The notes beneath the pieces are model-generated. The model was not told the origin of the DNA. It saw only the letters and a program-made list of their open reading frames with translations, and did no database searches. 64,000 bases of DNA, from contig NZ_CP041253.1 in the NCBI RefSeq assembly GCF_006575665.1, positions 377,501 through 441,500 on the forward strand, in the 5' to 3' direction. Source of the DNA: Echinicola soli (GTDB lineage: Bacteria; Bacteroidota; Bacteroidia; Cytophagales; Cyclobacteriaceae). Of this stretch, positions 45,854 through 54,429 are shown one piece after another. Position numbers and translations under genes: made by a program. Positions within the stretch are counted from its first letter, which is position 1. Every line of letters begins with the position of its first letter.

Positions 45854-46258
45854 ATGAAAAAAATATATTTAACATTTTTATTTGCTCTCACATCTGTAAT
45901 AGTTTGTGCTCAATCGGCTATAACAAAAAACCAAACAGAAAACAACCAACAGCCAGCCGAAAACTCAGTTTATCAACTCTTTCCCACGCAAAACATTTGG
46001 ACGTTTTTAAAGCTGAATACAAGGAATGGTAATATTTGGCAAGTTCATTTTAGTATAAGTGAAGACGGCTCACAAGGAGAGTTGCCTGTAAATACATTAT
46101 CTCTTGTCAGTGAAGAAAGACAGGTTAATGGGAGGTTTACATTATACCCCACAGAAAATATTTACAATTTTTTATTACTGGATCAAATTGATGGGCAAAT
46201 TTATCAGGTACAATGGTCTACCGAGGAAGATAAAAGAGGTCTAGTTGATGTATTCTAA
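45854..46258 (+). CDS. Small exported protein of unknown function
   Basis: A 134-residue protein with a signal peptide (residues 1-20, ending VICAQS). The mature part has two similar units of a short repeat: LFPTQNIWTFLKLNTRNGNIWQVHFS (near 43) and LYPTENIYNFLLLDQIDGQIYQVQWS (near 93), a 50-residue internal duplication. No family is recognised. It overlaps the stop of the RadC gene on the other strand by 4 bases, i.e. the two genes end into each other. Confidence 0.75.
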   Translation: MKKIYLTFLFALTSVIVCAQSAITKNQTENNQQPAENSVYQLFPTQNIWTFLKLNTRNGNIWQVHFSISEDGSQGELPVNTLSLVSEERQVNGRFTLYPTENIYNFLLLDQIDGQIYQVQWSTEEDKRGLVDVF

Positions 46259-46785
46259 TACCTTATTATTTTTAAAAACAAATATGAGGGAACAAATACA
46301 ATAGGAAGGGCCTTTATAGCCCTCCCTTCATCAGCATAGGAATAATAGGATTCACTTGTGACGATTATATGATCTAGAACCGGCAATTCCATCAATTTAC
46401 CTAGGTTGACCATTCGTTCAGTTAAGTTGTTATCGGTATTGCTTGGAAATCGGTTTCCTGAAGGATGGTTGTGAGCCAAAATCATTCCTGAGCTATTCGA
46501 TTTTACCGCAGCTGCAAAAATGATTTTTGGATCTGCAACAGTTCCAGAGGTCCCACCTGTTGAGACATCAACGACTCCAAGAACTCTGTTAGAACGGTTA
46601 AGCAACATCACTTTAAACTGTTCTACGAACTGCAGTTTTGACTCATCCCAGTTTTCTAAAAGCACGTCATAGGCTTCTTTGGAAGAGGTGATTTTAAGAA
46701 CCTCAAAAAGTTTGACATGAGGTTGGTAACTAAGGACGATTTCGGCTACTTTGTTGGGAACGATTTTTCTGTTTTGGGTATCCAT
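46255..46785 (-). CDS. radC: RadC/JAB-domain protein
   Basis: A 176-residue protein with the RadC-type JAB1/MPN+ metalloprotease motif: ILAHNHPSGNRFPSNTD with the metal ligands H105, H107 and D118. The conserved VGVVDVSTGGTSGT-like strand (LGVVDVSTGGTSG) is at about residue 69. Short RadC proteins of this kind are common on mobile elements. The reaction is unknown; the old link with DNA repair is not supported for the family. Confidence 0.85.
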   Translation of the reverse strand: MDTQNRKIVPNKVAEIVLSYQPHVKLFEVLKITSSKEAYDVLLENWDESKLQFVEQFKVMLLNRSNRVLGVVDVSTGGTSGTVADPKIIFAAAVKSNSSGMILAHNHPSGNRFPSNTDNNLTERMVNLGKLMELPVLDHIIVTSESYYSYADEGRAIKALPIVFVPSYLFLKIIRY

Positions 46786-47426
46786 AACATTTCAATTTAA
46801 GGTTAGAAATTAATTTGGATACCATCCCAGCTTGAGGGCAATCAAGGCCAAGTGGCAACGGAATAAATGAAGGCTAAGCGGGCAGCCCTGTGTTTATGCC
46901 GAACGCTCTTGGCACGCTACAGCAGCCCGAAAGCTAACTTTGTATCTGATTAATGAATTAAATTAACACTGAACATATTTCGAAATTATTCCAAAAGCTA
47001 TTAGCTTCAATTGTTAATTAGATACAGTAAATTCCATCCTCCTTTCTAATTAATAAAATATCAATCTATATTTTACTTAATGGCAATAATTAATATATTT
47101 GATTTGGCAATTCCCACTTTTTAACAAATAACACTACTCTCACTATGCAATCACACACTCACCGCGCGATGGCCATGGCGTATCTTAAGCGTTCATTCGG
47201 CCGGATTACACTCAAAGACATAGATAAACCATTGATTTCTCACCACTCATTAGCTAAAAACACCTTGTTTATGGTATTTTTTGATATCTGGGGATGGAGT
47301 AGTTTTAGGGAATGTTCGTTTGTAAGCGGCTGTAAACCTTCATTGTAGTTTGCGAACGGTTAAGATAAAAGAAATAGAAGCAATAGAGGTGCTGAATACA
47401 AGTGTTGTGCAATATTTGAATAAACC
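46786..47426. other. Gap with a GC-rich segment upstream of the SIR2 gene
   Basis: About 640 bases without a supported gene. A stretch at roughly 46835-46935 is clearly richer in GC than its neighbours and has no open frame, so it may be an RNA-coding or att-type remnant. A 67-residue frame at 47145-47348 has an ATG but no recognisable features. The SIR2 promoter must lie before 47427. Confidence 0.4.
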
Positions 47427-48581
47427 ATGAATATAGAATCAGAATACTATAGCAACCTTAGCAAGATAATAGCTTCGGCAAAGTTTAACCTACCTGAGAA
47501 TTACCTTGAAAAGCTCCGTGAGTCTTTACAATCATTGCAGACAATTGACTTTGATAATATTTTAAAGAATTTACCCGCCACAAGTAAATCAACGTCCTCG
47601 ACTGCAATAAAAAAACTGAAGCAGGCTCATGAAGCAGAAAATTTAAATCTTGTATTAGGTGCAGGGATTTCTAGGCCCTATGGTTTGCCAACTTGGGATT
47701 TTCTATTACAAAAATTACTTCTTAAAACAATAGAAGAAACACCAGAAAAAGCCGTAGTTCTCTCCAAAGTCTTTTCTAAAGTTTTTAACCCAAGTCCATT
47801 AATAGCAGGAAGATACCTTCAGGGGTCTCTATTTAATTCTAAAGACAAGAATAAATTCGAAAAGGAAGTAAGAAAAACATTATATGAGTCTTTTGATAAA
47901 AATGCAGCTTCTCCAATAATGGACGAAATCGTAAAGCTGTGCGCCGCACCAGGAAATAGCCGGAACCTTGATGGAATAATAACCTATAACTATGATGATA
48001 TTATAGAAACAAAAATCAAGGAAAAGAAAATGGACATACCATTTCAGTCAGTTTACGGTCAAGCGGTTGATCCAGATAACAGAGCTTTAGCGATATATCA
48101 TGTACATGGTTTTTTACCACAAGAAGGAGAAATCAATGAATTAAACAATATTACACTTGGTGAATATGTCTATCATGAGCAGTACAGCAATATCTACAGT
48201 TGGAACAACATTGTACAGATAAATAAATTTAGGGATAAAACTTGCTTATTCATTGGAACATCTTTATCCGACCCAAATATTAGACGTCTACTCGACATAG
48301 CCAACTCTCAAAAAAAAGGAAGAAAATTCCATTATATAATAAAAAAGAAATCATCGAAAGTTTGGGTCCGAGAAAGACTTAAGCAAATTCTCGATGATAA
48401 CCCACAAATATTCAACGAAAAGGTCAAAGCAAAACTTGACTTTGATGAAACAGTTAGCCTTCTGATTGAAATTCAAAATAGATTTGAAGAGAAAGACTCT
48501 GAATCGCTTGGAGTCAAAACTGTGTGGATTGATGATTATGATAAGGATATAGCAAATATTTTAAGGAAAATAAGAGAATAA
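47427..48581 (+). CDS. SIR2-family protein, candidate NAD-depleting defence effector
   Basis: A 384-residue protein with a SIR2 domain. The NAD-binding loop LVLGAGISRPYGLPTW is at residues 75-90, the TYNYDD motif at 186-191, the catalytic His in IYHVHG (H227) and the FIGTSLSDPNIRRLL segment at 275-289. These match the SIR2 domains that cleave NAD+ in phage defence and abort infection. The 70 residues in front are helical, and the rear part (about 300-384) is charged and helical. No partner gene (such as a HerA ATPase or an Argonaute) is next to it, so it would act alone. It lies in an AT-rich part of the accessory region, 8 bases from a group II intron remnant. Confidence 0.8.
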   Translation: MNIESEYYSNLSKIIASAKFNLPENYLEKLRESLQSLQTIDFDNILKNLPATSKSTSSTAIKKLKQAHEAENLNLVLGAGISRPYGLPTWDFLLQKLLLKTIEETPEKAVVLSKVFSKVFNPSPLIAGRYLQGSLFNSKDKNKFEKEVRKTLYESFDKNAASPIMDEIVKLCAAPGNSRNLDGIITYNYDDIIETKIKEKKMDIPFQSVYGQAVDPDNRALAIYHVHGFLPQEGEINELNNITLGEYVYHEQYSNIYSWNNIVQINKFRDKTCLFIGTSLSDPNIRRLLDIANSQKKGRKFHYIIKKKSSKVWVRERLKQILDDNPQIFNEKVKAKLDFDETVSLLIEIQNRFEEKDSESLGVKTVWIDDYDKDIANILRKIRE

Positions 48582-48588
48582 AAAGATT

Positions 48589-48920
48589 GCAATCGAGTAG
48601 CTCGACCTGAGCCAATTGGCTCAGGTTAAGGCTCTCACACCACCGTAGGTACGGGTCTCGTATACGGCGGTTCGTAAAGCATAGGAATGTCGCTCTTTAC
48701 ACCACCCCCCCTTTCCGCTACTTCTAAGATAAGGCTACACAAAGGCTCCTTATCGAATTTTCACTTCACAATACATTCGGCCCTTCATCAACCCGTGAGA
48801 ACTCTTCGGTTTTACGAAGCTCAAGTCCTGTTGACTACTATGGTCTCTGCTGACTTCTTGTAACCACCTTATAAAGTACATGTTTCATAGTGAGTTTTGA
48901 CCACCTAGCTTTGTGGAAAA
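48589..48920 (-). mobile_element. Remnant of a group II intron (no reverse transcriptase)
   Basis: Read on the minus strand, the domain IV leader that usually precedes an intron reverse transcriptase is present (AAGAAGTCAGCAGAGACCATAG near 48842-48863), then domain V at 48639-48673 with ACCGCCGTA pairing with TACGGTGGT, then domain VI with the perfect hairpin CCTGAGCCAA/TTGGCTCAGG (48606-48625), and the end CTACTCGAT near 48591. The reverse transcriptase reading frame is missing and only about 330 bases are left, so the 5' part and the gene have been deleted. The 3' end abuts the SIR2 gene by 8 bases. Confidence 0.75.
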
Positions 48921-49016
48921 ACAAGAAGATATGAACCTACAAGAAGAAATGCCCCAAGGTTTTCATGTATAAAAATATTATTTTCGATTGAAACCTGAGC
49001 CAGGGCCCAGTTTTTC

Positions 49017-49373
49017 ATGCCACAGTTTTCTGTGAGGACGATCAGTTTTTCAGGACTTTCAGATAATTCTGCTGAAACTGTGATAAAGATAAGTGCGAAT
49101 TTAACTTCTGCGGAATTTGCTGACCTTCTCAGTACTATTAGGTCCTATCCGCCAACATATAATCTAAATTCATACAATTGCACAGATTTTGCAATCAAAT
49201 GTTTTAGTAAATCAAATACACAACTTCTAGATACACACGGGACTTGGCCTGGAGGAGGGGGGAGTAACCCTGGCGACCTTGGAGAGGATATCAGGGATAT
49301 GACATCTAATTCAGATTATACTGTTATGACATCAAGCGGAACATCCAATTCAAATTCAGGCGATTGTGATTAA
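49017..49373 (+). pseudogene. Truncated gene, C-terminal part of a secreted YNCTDFA-type protein
   Basis: An open frame of 118 residues from an ATG, with a stop just upstream (48996). It has no signal peptide. It matches the C-terminal half of a family of Bacteroidota surface proteins known by the motif NSYNCTDFAIKCF (residues 52-64), followed by the Pro/Gly-rich PGGGGSNPGDLG and the end of the domain. The upstream half, with the usual GHTFI-type segment, is missing, and a group II intron remnant lies next to it, so the gene was probably cut by an insertion and deletion. The family link is from memory. Confidence 0.55.
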
Positions 49374-49387
49374 AAAAACTTAAAATC

Positions 49388-49852
49388 ATGAAAAAAATAT
49401 TTGTTTTCTTTATATATTTGTCTTTTTCCAATTTTCAGGTAATGGCACAAAATGAAATTGGCAATAACATCATCGATCGATTTATTTCCTCTATCGAAAA
49501 AGATAAAATCTCTCTTGGTGAATTGAAGGCTGATGGAATCATACGTCTATCAGAAAGTAATGAAGATTCCGTCCAAAAGTTTGACCAAGAATATGCACAA
49601 CCAGTTTTTGAAGCTATCAGAAATAACCTTGAAATATGTAATAATTCTAAAGAAAATATTGAAATTCTTTCACTTAAGGAGGCTAAGGCAAGAAAGAAAT
49701 ATTTTCCTGAATTAATTTCTACCCCAGATGGAGATGTGTATTTATTATATTGTAAGGAAGAACTTATTGCACCTTTCTTAGTACAGGAAGGTAAAATCTC
49801 TTCATTTTCTACATTAAATAAAAGTGGAAAGGAAATATTTCTACTATTATAG
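49388..49852 (+). CDS. Small exported protein of unknown function
   Basis: A 154-residue protein with a signal peptide (residues 1-21, ending QVMAQN). The mature part is mixed helix and strand with no recognised motif; it contains a DGDVYLLYCKEELIAPFLV stretch. It starts 14 bases after the truncated gene and could have been co-transcribed with the intact version of it. Role unknown. Confidence 0.65.
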   Translation: MKKIFVFFIYLSFSNFQVMAQNEIGNNIIDRFISSIEKDKISLGELKADGIIRLSESNEDSVQKFDQEYAQPVFEAIRNNLEICNNSKENIEILSLKEAKARKKYFPELISTPDGDVYLLYCKEELIAPFLVQEGKISSFSTLNKSGKEIFLLL

Positions 49853-50354
49853 AACCTAGAAAGTGTACTTGAATAAATCAAAAATATTTCAATCCAGATA
49901 AGTGCCCAGTAAAATTGGCCTTATTTGAGGGTAGGCTCTACTATCGGATACGATCTTAAATGGCATAACATAAAATGTACTGCCATGAAAAAGAAAAAAT
50001 CTAAAGTGATCGTAGTGGACAAATACGAAAAACACACTGAGATCGGAAACATGTATTCTTCACGCTGGAGAAAAAAACACCAGGAAAGAGGGCCTTTCAG
50101 TATTGGAGAAATTCTAGGCTACTGGTGATGTGCATTAAGGCCTCAGATTCTCTTGTTTTTGTAACCATGATTATTTTCTAATAGAGTGTCTCAAACGACA
50201 TCCATTAAAATACCCCTTATTTTCACATTATACTATGAAAAATACTAGCCTATCCCTCAACAAGAATAGGATAATCATTAATTTTCACACTATAATGTGA
50301 TTTGTTTTGATTCACAATCGATTTATTGCTAATTTCATCAAAAATCACATTATA
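49853..50354. other. Gap and operator region upstream of hipB
   Basis: About 500 bases. The last 140 hold three operator boxes of the hipBST operon (separate entry). A 47-residue basic frame from an ATG at 49985 (to 50128) is possible but weakly supported. The rest is AT-rich and shows nothing else. Confidence 0.5.
49985..50128 (+). CDS. Possible 47-residue basic protein
   Basis: A short frame starting at ATG, rich in Lys and Arg at the start (MKKKKSKVIVVDKYEKH), ending GPFSIGEILGYW. No family is recognised and no ribosome site is clear. It could be a small gene of the accessory region or chance. Confidence 0.3.
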   Translation: MKKKKSKVIVVDKYEKHTEIGNMYSSRWRKKHQERGPFSIGEILGYW

Positions 50355-50358
50355 ATGA
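50223..50358 (+). promoter_or_regulatory. Three HipB-type operator boxes upstream of hipBST
   Basis: Three copies of a palindromic element of the form TCACAnTATAnTGTGA: TCACATTATACTATGAA at 50223-50239, TCACACTATAATGTGA at 50285-50300 and TCACATTATAATGA at 50345-50358. Centres are spaced about 60 bases apart, close to six helical turns. The third box overlaps the hipB start codon at 50355. The pattern fits repression of the operon by bound HipB dimers, possibly with looping. Confidence 0.7.
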
Positions 50359-50570
50359 CAATTAATGAGATAGGCAATAGTATTAGGGAGCGTCGCAAAA
50401 TGTTGGGCATAACACAATCAGACCTTGCGGAAATGGCCCAAATCAGCATCAACACTCTCTACAAAATCGAAAGAGGTGAGGCAAACCCATCGATAAGGGT
50501 CTTGAACAAAATTGCCAATATCCTGGGGTTGGAAATTTCCATTAATGTCAAAAAATTAACTGATCAATGA
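50355..50570 (+). CDS. hipB: HipB-type antitoxin / repressor
   Basis: A 71-residue XRE-type HTH protein from the ATG at 50355 (a TTG at 50307 would extend it into the operators). The domain is RERRKMLGITQSDLAEMAQISINTLYKIERGEANPSIRVLNKIANILGL. Such proteins repress their operon together with the toxin. It overlaps the next gene by 4 bases (ATGA) and is the first of three coupled genes hipB-hipS-hipT. The short form lacks the C-terminal tail seen in some HipB. Confidence 0.88.
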   Translation: MTINEIGNSIRERRKMLGITQSDLAEMAQISINTLYKIERGEANPSIRVLNKIANILGLEISINVKKLTDQ

Positions 50571-50896
50571 AAAGGGCCAAGGTATTAAGAAACGGAGAAT
50601 TGGTAGGCTGGCTGACCAAGGAAGGCCCTGAAAAGTATACTTTTTCATATGACCAGACCTGGTTTGATGATCCGCAAAAACCTGCGCTTAGTCTTACTTT
50701 GCCCAAAAGCCAAAAAGATTATCGATCAGAGCACCTATTTCCTTTCTTTTTCAATATGCTTTCAGAAGGCGTAAACTTAAAGCTCCAGGCCCGTCAATAC
50801 CAAATTGATGAATCCGATTATTTTGGACTTTTATTGCTCACCGCTGACAAAGAGACCATTGGCCCCATCACTATCCACCCCATAAATGAACCATGA
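50567..50896 (+). CDS. hipS: HipS-type protein (HipA N-terminal subdomain 1)
   Basis: A 109-residue protein that equals the N-terminal subdomain 1 of HipA and is separate from the kinase: RNGELVGWL near residue 6, YDQTWFDDPQKPALSLTLPKSQ near 25-46 and HLFPFFFNMLSEG near 55. In known tripartite HipBST systems the HipS subunit is the one that neutralises the HipT kinase. It overlaps both hipB (4 bases) and hipT (4 bases), so production is coupled. Confidence 0.85.
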   Translation: MKRAKVLRNGELVGWLTKEGPEKYTFSYDQTWFDDPQKPALSLTLPKSQKDYRSEHLFPFFFNMLSEGVNLKLQARQYQIDESDYFGLLLLTADKETIGPITIHPINEP

Positions 50897-51912
50897 TTAA
50901 GATTACCAACTGCCCTGGCACACTAGCACCCGATCACGAGACTTATAGTACCCGTTGTATTAGGCATATGTTTGAAGGTAAAAAAACAAGCCACTTTTTA
51001 CCTTACCAGAGCCATCAGTCCAATAATGACCAGGAAATGGCAGCATTGATGGATAACCGGAAACGGATATCCATTTCCGGAGTCCAGGAAAAATTATCTG
51101 TAATTTGGGATAAAGGAGTAATCCGCTTGACCAAAGCAGGTGAACAGGGCACTTATATCCTTAAACCAATCCCTAGGGATTTGGAACGGGTGGGACAGGT
51201 CCCTGCAAATGAGCACCTGACCATGCAGATCGCCAAGCAAGTATATGGATTGACAACCGCTGAAAACGCCTTGATATTCTTTCAAAATGGAGAACCCGCT
51301 TATCTCACCAAAAGGTTTGATGTATTGAAAAACGGAAAAAAATTAGGGATCGAGGATTTTGCCACACTAGCCGGTAAAACAAAGGAAACCGATGGTGATG
51401 AATTTAAATACAATTACAGCTATGAGGGTATTGCAGACCTCATTAAACAATATGCCACTGCTGCTCCCATAGTTTTGGAAAACTTCTATAAATTGGTATT
51501 GTTCAATTTCCTGTTTTCCAATGGAGATGCCCACCTAAAAAACTTCAGCCTTTTGGAAACCCCTGCAGGAGATTACCAATTGAGTCCCGCCTATGACCTT
51601 ACAAATTCCCAGCTCCATGTAAAAGATCCGGAACTCGCACTAAAAGACGGTCTTTTCAAAAACGATTATGAGACCGAAAGCTACAAGGCCAATGCATTTT
51701 ACGCCTATGACGACTTCTATGAATTTGGTATAAGAATAGGGCTATTAGAATCACGAACTTCGAAAATCTTGTCGAACTACATCGCCGAGCAAACCGAAGT
51801 TAAAACATTAATTTACAGGAGTTTTCTCAATGAGGAAGCCCAAAAGATATATATGCAGACGTACCAACAGCGGCTGAGGTCGTTGAATTACTCCTTTAAT
51901 ACGAAATTGTAG
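50893..51912 (+). CDS. hipT: HipT-type Ser/Thr kinase toxin
   Basis: A 339-residue kinase of the HipA family but without the N-terminal subdomain (that is HipS here). The Gly-rich loop carries Ser-Ile-Ser in RISISGVQEKL (S60 and S62), like the SIS motif autophosphorylated in known HipT. The Lys of YILKP (K91) is the ATP-binding Lys, NGDAHLKN at 210-217 is the catalytic loop with D212, and SPAYDLT (D235) is the metal-binding Asp. HipA/HipT kinases phosphorylate aminoacyl-tRNA synthetases (GltX or TrpS) and halt growth. The target here is unknown. Confidence 0.88.
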   Translation: MIKITNCPGTLAPDHETYSTRCIRHMFEGKKTSHFLPYQSHQSNNDQEMAALMDNRKRISISGVQEKLSVIWDKGVIRLTKAGEQGTYILKPIPRDLERVGQVPANEHLTMQIAKQVYGLTTAENALIFFQNGEPAYLTKRFDVLKNGKKLGIEDFATLAGKTKETDGDEFKYNYSYEGIADLIKQYATAAPIVLENFYKLVLFNFLFSNGDAHLKNFSLLETPAGDYQLSPAYDLTNSQLHVKDPELALKDGLFKNDYETESYKANAFYAYDDFYEFGIRIGLLESRTSKILSNYIAEQTEVKTLIYRSFLNEEAQKIYMQTYQQRLRSLNYSFNTKL

Positions 51913-51954
51913 CGTAAACGAGAAATTCTCCCTCTTAATTAAAAGAAGAACAAA

Positions 51955-52371
51955 ATGAACAAATTTTCATTTATACTTTTATTATTCCTGTTTGCTGGAT
52001 GCAATGCAGATGCCCCCGAACCAATCCAAACTATGGATGGTATTAAAAAAGAAATAATAGGAGAATGGAACTGGGAAGAAACGATCGTTCAGCACAGAGG
52101 CCAAGACCCAGTCGTCAAAACACCTGAGAGTGAAGGAAAAACCAAAACCCATATCTTCAACGAAGAAGGCAGGTTGATCATCTTAGAAAATGGAGTCGTT
52201 TTACAAGAATCAAACTATATTGTTGTTTCCTCCCCTTCTCAAAATCTTCCAGAATTTAAGTTGAATATTTCAGAGCCAGCTGGATCTTTAAACATTACAA
52301 TCTCCAATAACAAGTTAACCTTATCCACCGGATTAGGAACCAGCAGTAGTTTTACCGGAAAGCTAAACTAG
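51955..52371 (+). CDS. Small lipoprotein, possibly lipocalin-like
   Basis: A 138-residue protein with a clear lipobox: hydrophobic FILLLFLF then AGC, with the lipidated Cys at about residue 16. The mature part starts with a short linker and then a TIKKEIIGEWNWEET-like strand and further strands, like a small lipocalin-type fold (GEWNW is a common lipocalin-like turn). Role unknown. It begins 42 bases after hipT but need not be in the same transcript. Confidence 0.72.
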   Translation: MNKFSFILLLFLFAGCNADAPEPIQTMDGIKKEIIGEWNWEETIVQHRGQDPVVKTPESEGKTKTHIFNEEGRLIILENGVVLQESNYIVVSSPSQNLPEFKLNISEPAGSLNITISNNKLTLSTGLGTSSSFTGKLN

Positions 52372-52513
52372 GCTAAATGGTCATTACCTACGGCACTGTT
52401 AGGATACTGCATTCACTTTCCATTACCAAGCTAGTGCTCCTATCGGAGCATCACTGCGGCACCTTCTGTCCGCTAAAATAGTGAAGCGGATGTCTTAGTT
52501 AATTCCGCCAGGC

Positions 52514-52554
52514 ATTAAACCCGCATGCATCAGAAAATCTACGGCGGGTTTAAT
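52514..52554. repeat. Inverted repeat in the gap before the susD terminator
   Basis: Arms ATTAAACCCGC (52514-52524) and GCGGGTTTAAT (52544-52554) with a 19-base loop. No T-run follows on either side. Confidence 0.55.
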
Positions 52555-52585
52555 CGGTATGTATAAAATATAGCGCAACCAAAAA

Positions 52586-52614
52586 AAAGCCGGTGAGTCA
52601 TCCTCACCGGCTTT
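52586..52614 (-). terminator. Terminator of the susCD unit
   Basis: Stem AAAGCCGGTGAG / CTCACCGGCTTT (52586-52597 and 52603-52614). Read on the minus strand it is followed by a T-run (A-run at 52581-52588 on the plus strand). It lies 25 bases after the susD stop. Confidence 0.8.
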
Positions 52615-52638
52615 ACTGTTAAAAGGTTTATAGGTTAA

Positions 52639-54384
52639 TTAGTAACCAGCATTTTGCTCCAAGAAGCCTGGCTCACTGGAAGCGCCGTCCATGGCTTTTT
52701 GGGGAATGGGGAAAAGTCGTTTGTGCACGTCCGCATCGTTTTTCTCTGTCCAGCTGTCCTCGTACTTGCCATAGCGGATTTGGTAGTTTCTTCTGTGGCC
52801 TTCCCAGTACAGCTCAAAGCCACTCTCCCTGAACAGGATGTCCAGGTCAATGTCATCGAAGGGAGCAGGGGTCTGCGCAGGACGTGCATCTCTGGATGTC
52901 CTCAGTGTGTTCACATCGGCCAGGGCACCAGCATTGTCGCCTTTTCTCAGCTTGGCCTCGGCACGCATCAGGTAGATTTCTCCCAGTCGGATCAGTACCA
53001 AGTCCACACTACTGTTGCTACAGCAGTTGGGAGCCGTATGGCTAAACTGATACTTGGAAAACCGGTAGCCCGCATTGTGCAAGCTTCCCTCGGTGGTAAA
53101 GTCCACTTTGAGCGTATGATCTACATAGCGAATGTCTGCACCGCTGCTTCTTCTGTTTATCACAGGATAGATCCTTACAGTACCATCCTCGCAGGTCATG
53201 ATATTACCACTCTCATCCTTTCTGGGTCCCCAGATGATATTGCGGAGGATTCCCCTGTCCACTTCAAACTCGGTGGCCTCCACGCAGTAGTAGTGATCTG
53301 CGTCATTGTTGGGATTAACCCCGGTAAGGTCCCTAAGGTCTTCAGGGATAACCGTATTTTCCTTAAAAAAACGTGCATCGGCATCTGCGGGATCCACATC
53401 ACCATAAGCATCCACCCAGGACTGATAGAAATCGGGGGTTGCTGCCACAGCATCGGTTCCCCGGGTATTGGGAAATTCAGGTCGTGGAATTTGATCACCG
53501 GACATGGACCAGTAGGCCCATCGACTATGCTCTGTCTGAAGTACACCCCTTTGATCAAGTGAAAATATAACCTCTGGGCTGGCATCATTATCATCACTGA
53601 ATAGGTCAAAATACTCTGCGGACAAGGCATATGGTCCATCAATGATATTACTTGTATACTCGATCACCTTATCCATGTCCTCTTGACGGAAGTCAGGTGT
53701 GCCATACGGATCGCGATACACCGCTGCATTCAGATACAACCGCGCCAGCAATGCTTCCACGGCATATTTGTTCAATCTACCGGGTCCTTTGTCACTATTG
53801 ATCACATCGACCACTGACAACAATTCCCCTTCCAGGTACTCGACGGCTGCTTCACCCCTGAGGATCTCGGAAAGGTCATTGGAATATTCTTTCCTGAAAA
53901 CCAATCCCCAGTTGTCCAGCGCGAGCATGTTGAGGTAAGCTTTCATGGCGATCATCTCATACAGTGCATCTTGTGCAGCCGAATTGCCATTTTCCACCTC
54001 AAGGCGTAGTCTTTCTTCTGCCAATACCGCTCTGGAAAGCGTCTGTGTAATATACGTCCAAGCGTCCCCTACCAAGCCGTTTGTAGGGGTCATCAAGTGC
54101 TGGTGAACGGCAATAAACTTACCGCCATCAAACCAATCCGTACCTCCACGGTAAGGGAGTATTCCCTCATCAGAAGCGACCTCCTGAAGACCAAAATTAA
54201 CAGTATGCATCCATACCTGACGAAGCAGGCCGTATACCGGCGCGATAGATCCGCTGACCACCTCGGCCTGACCTGTACCGGTCAAGGACTCATCCAGTAC
54301 CTCTTCTTCTAACGTCGTACAACTTAGAAATGCAAATATCAATGCAACGATCAGAAGTGTCTTGTTAAACATGCTATTTTTCAT
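52639..54384 (-). CDS. SusD/RagB-type outer membrane nutrient-binding lipoprotein
   Basis: A 581-residue protein with a lipoprotein signal (lipobox LSCT near residue 22). The SusD family is recognised by TPR-like helices, by a late SKYQFSHTAPNCCSNS-type segment and by the LIRLGEIYLMRAEAKLRKGD motif near residue 465, followed by ALADVNTLRTSRDARP. SusD binds glycans or other nutrients as a lid on the SusC channel. It follows the SusC gene on the same strand (54430-57516) by 45 bases and has its own terminator after it. The substrate is unknown; no glycoside hydrolase lies in the window. Confidence 0.93.
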   Translation of the reverse strand: MKNSMFNKTLLIVALIFAFLSCTTLEEEVLDESLTGTGQAEVVSGSIAPVYGLLRQVWMHTVNFGLQEVASDEGILPYRGGTDWFDGGKFIAVHQHLMTPTNGLVGDAWTYITQTLSRAVLAEERLRLEVENGNSAAQDALYEMIAMKAYLNMLALDNWGLVFRKEYSNDLSEILRGEAAVEYLEGELLSVVDVINSDKGPGRLNKYAVEALLARLYLNAAVYRDPYGTPDFRQEDMDKVIEYTSNIIDGPYALSAEYFDLFSDDNDASPEVIFSLDQRGVLQTEHSRWAYWSMSGDQIPRPEFPNTRGTDAVAATPDFYQSWVDAYGDVDPADADARFFKENTVIPEDLRDLTGVNPNNDADHYYCVEATEFEVDRGILRNIIWGPRKDESGNIMTCEDGTVRIYPVINRRSSGADIRYVDHTLKVDFTTEGSLHNAGYRFSKYQFSHTAPNCCSNSSVDLVLIRLGEIYLMRAEAKLRKGDNAGALADVNTLRTSRDARPAQTPAPFDDIDLDILFRESGFELYWEGHRRNYQIRYGKYEDSWTEKNDADVHKRLFPIPQKAMDGASSEPGFLEQNAGY

Positions 54385-54429
54385 TTGATTAAAATTTTCT
54401 CTATGATTCGATAATCATCAATTTTCTTT

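Noticed and set aside
47145..47348. 67-residue frame upstream of the SIR2 gene
   Set aside because: No recognisable features or ribosome site; it ends far from the SIR2 gene and could be chance.
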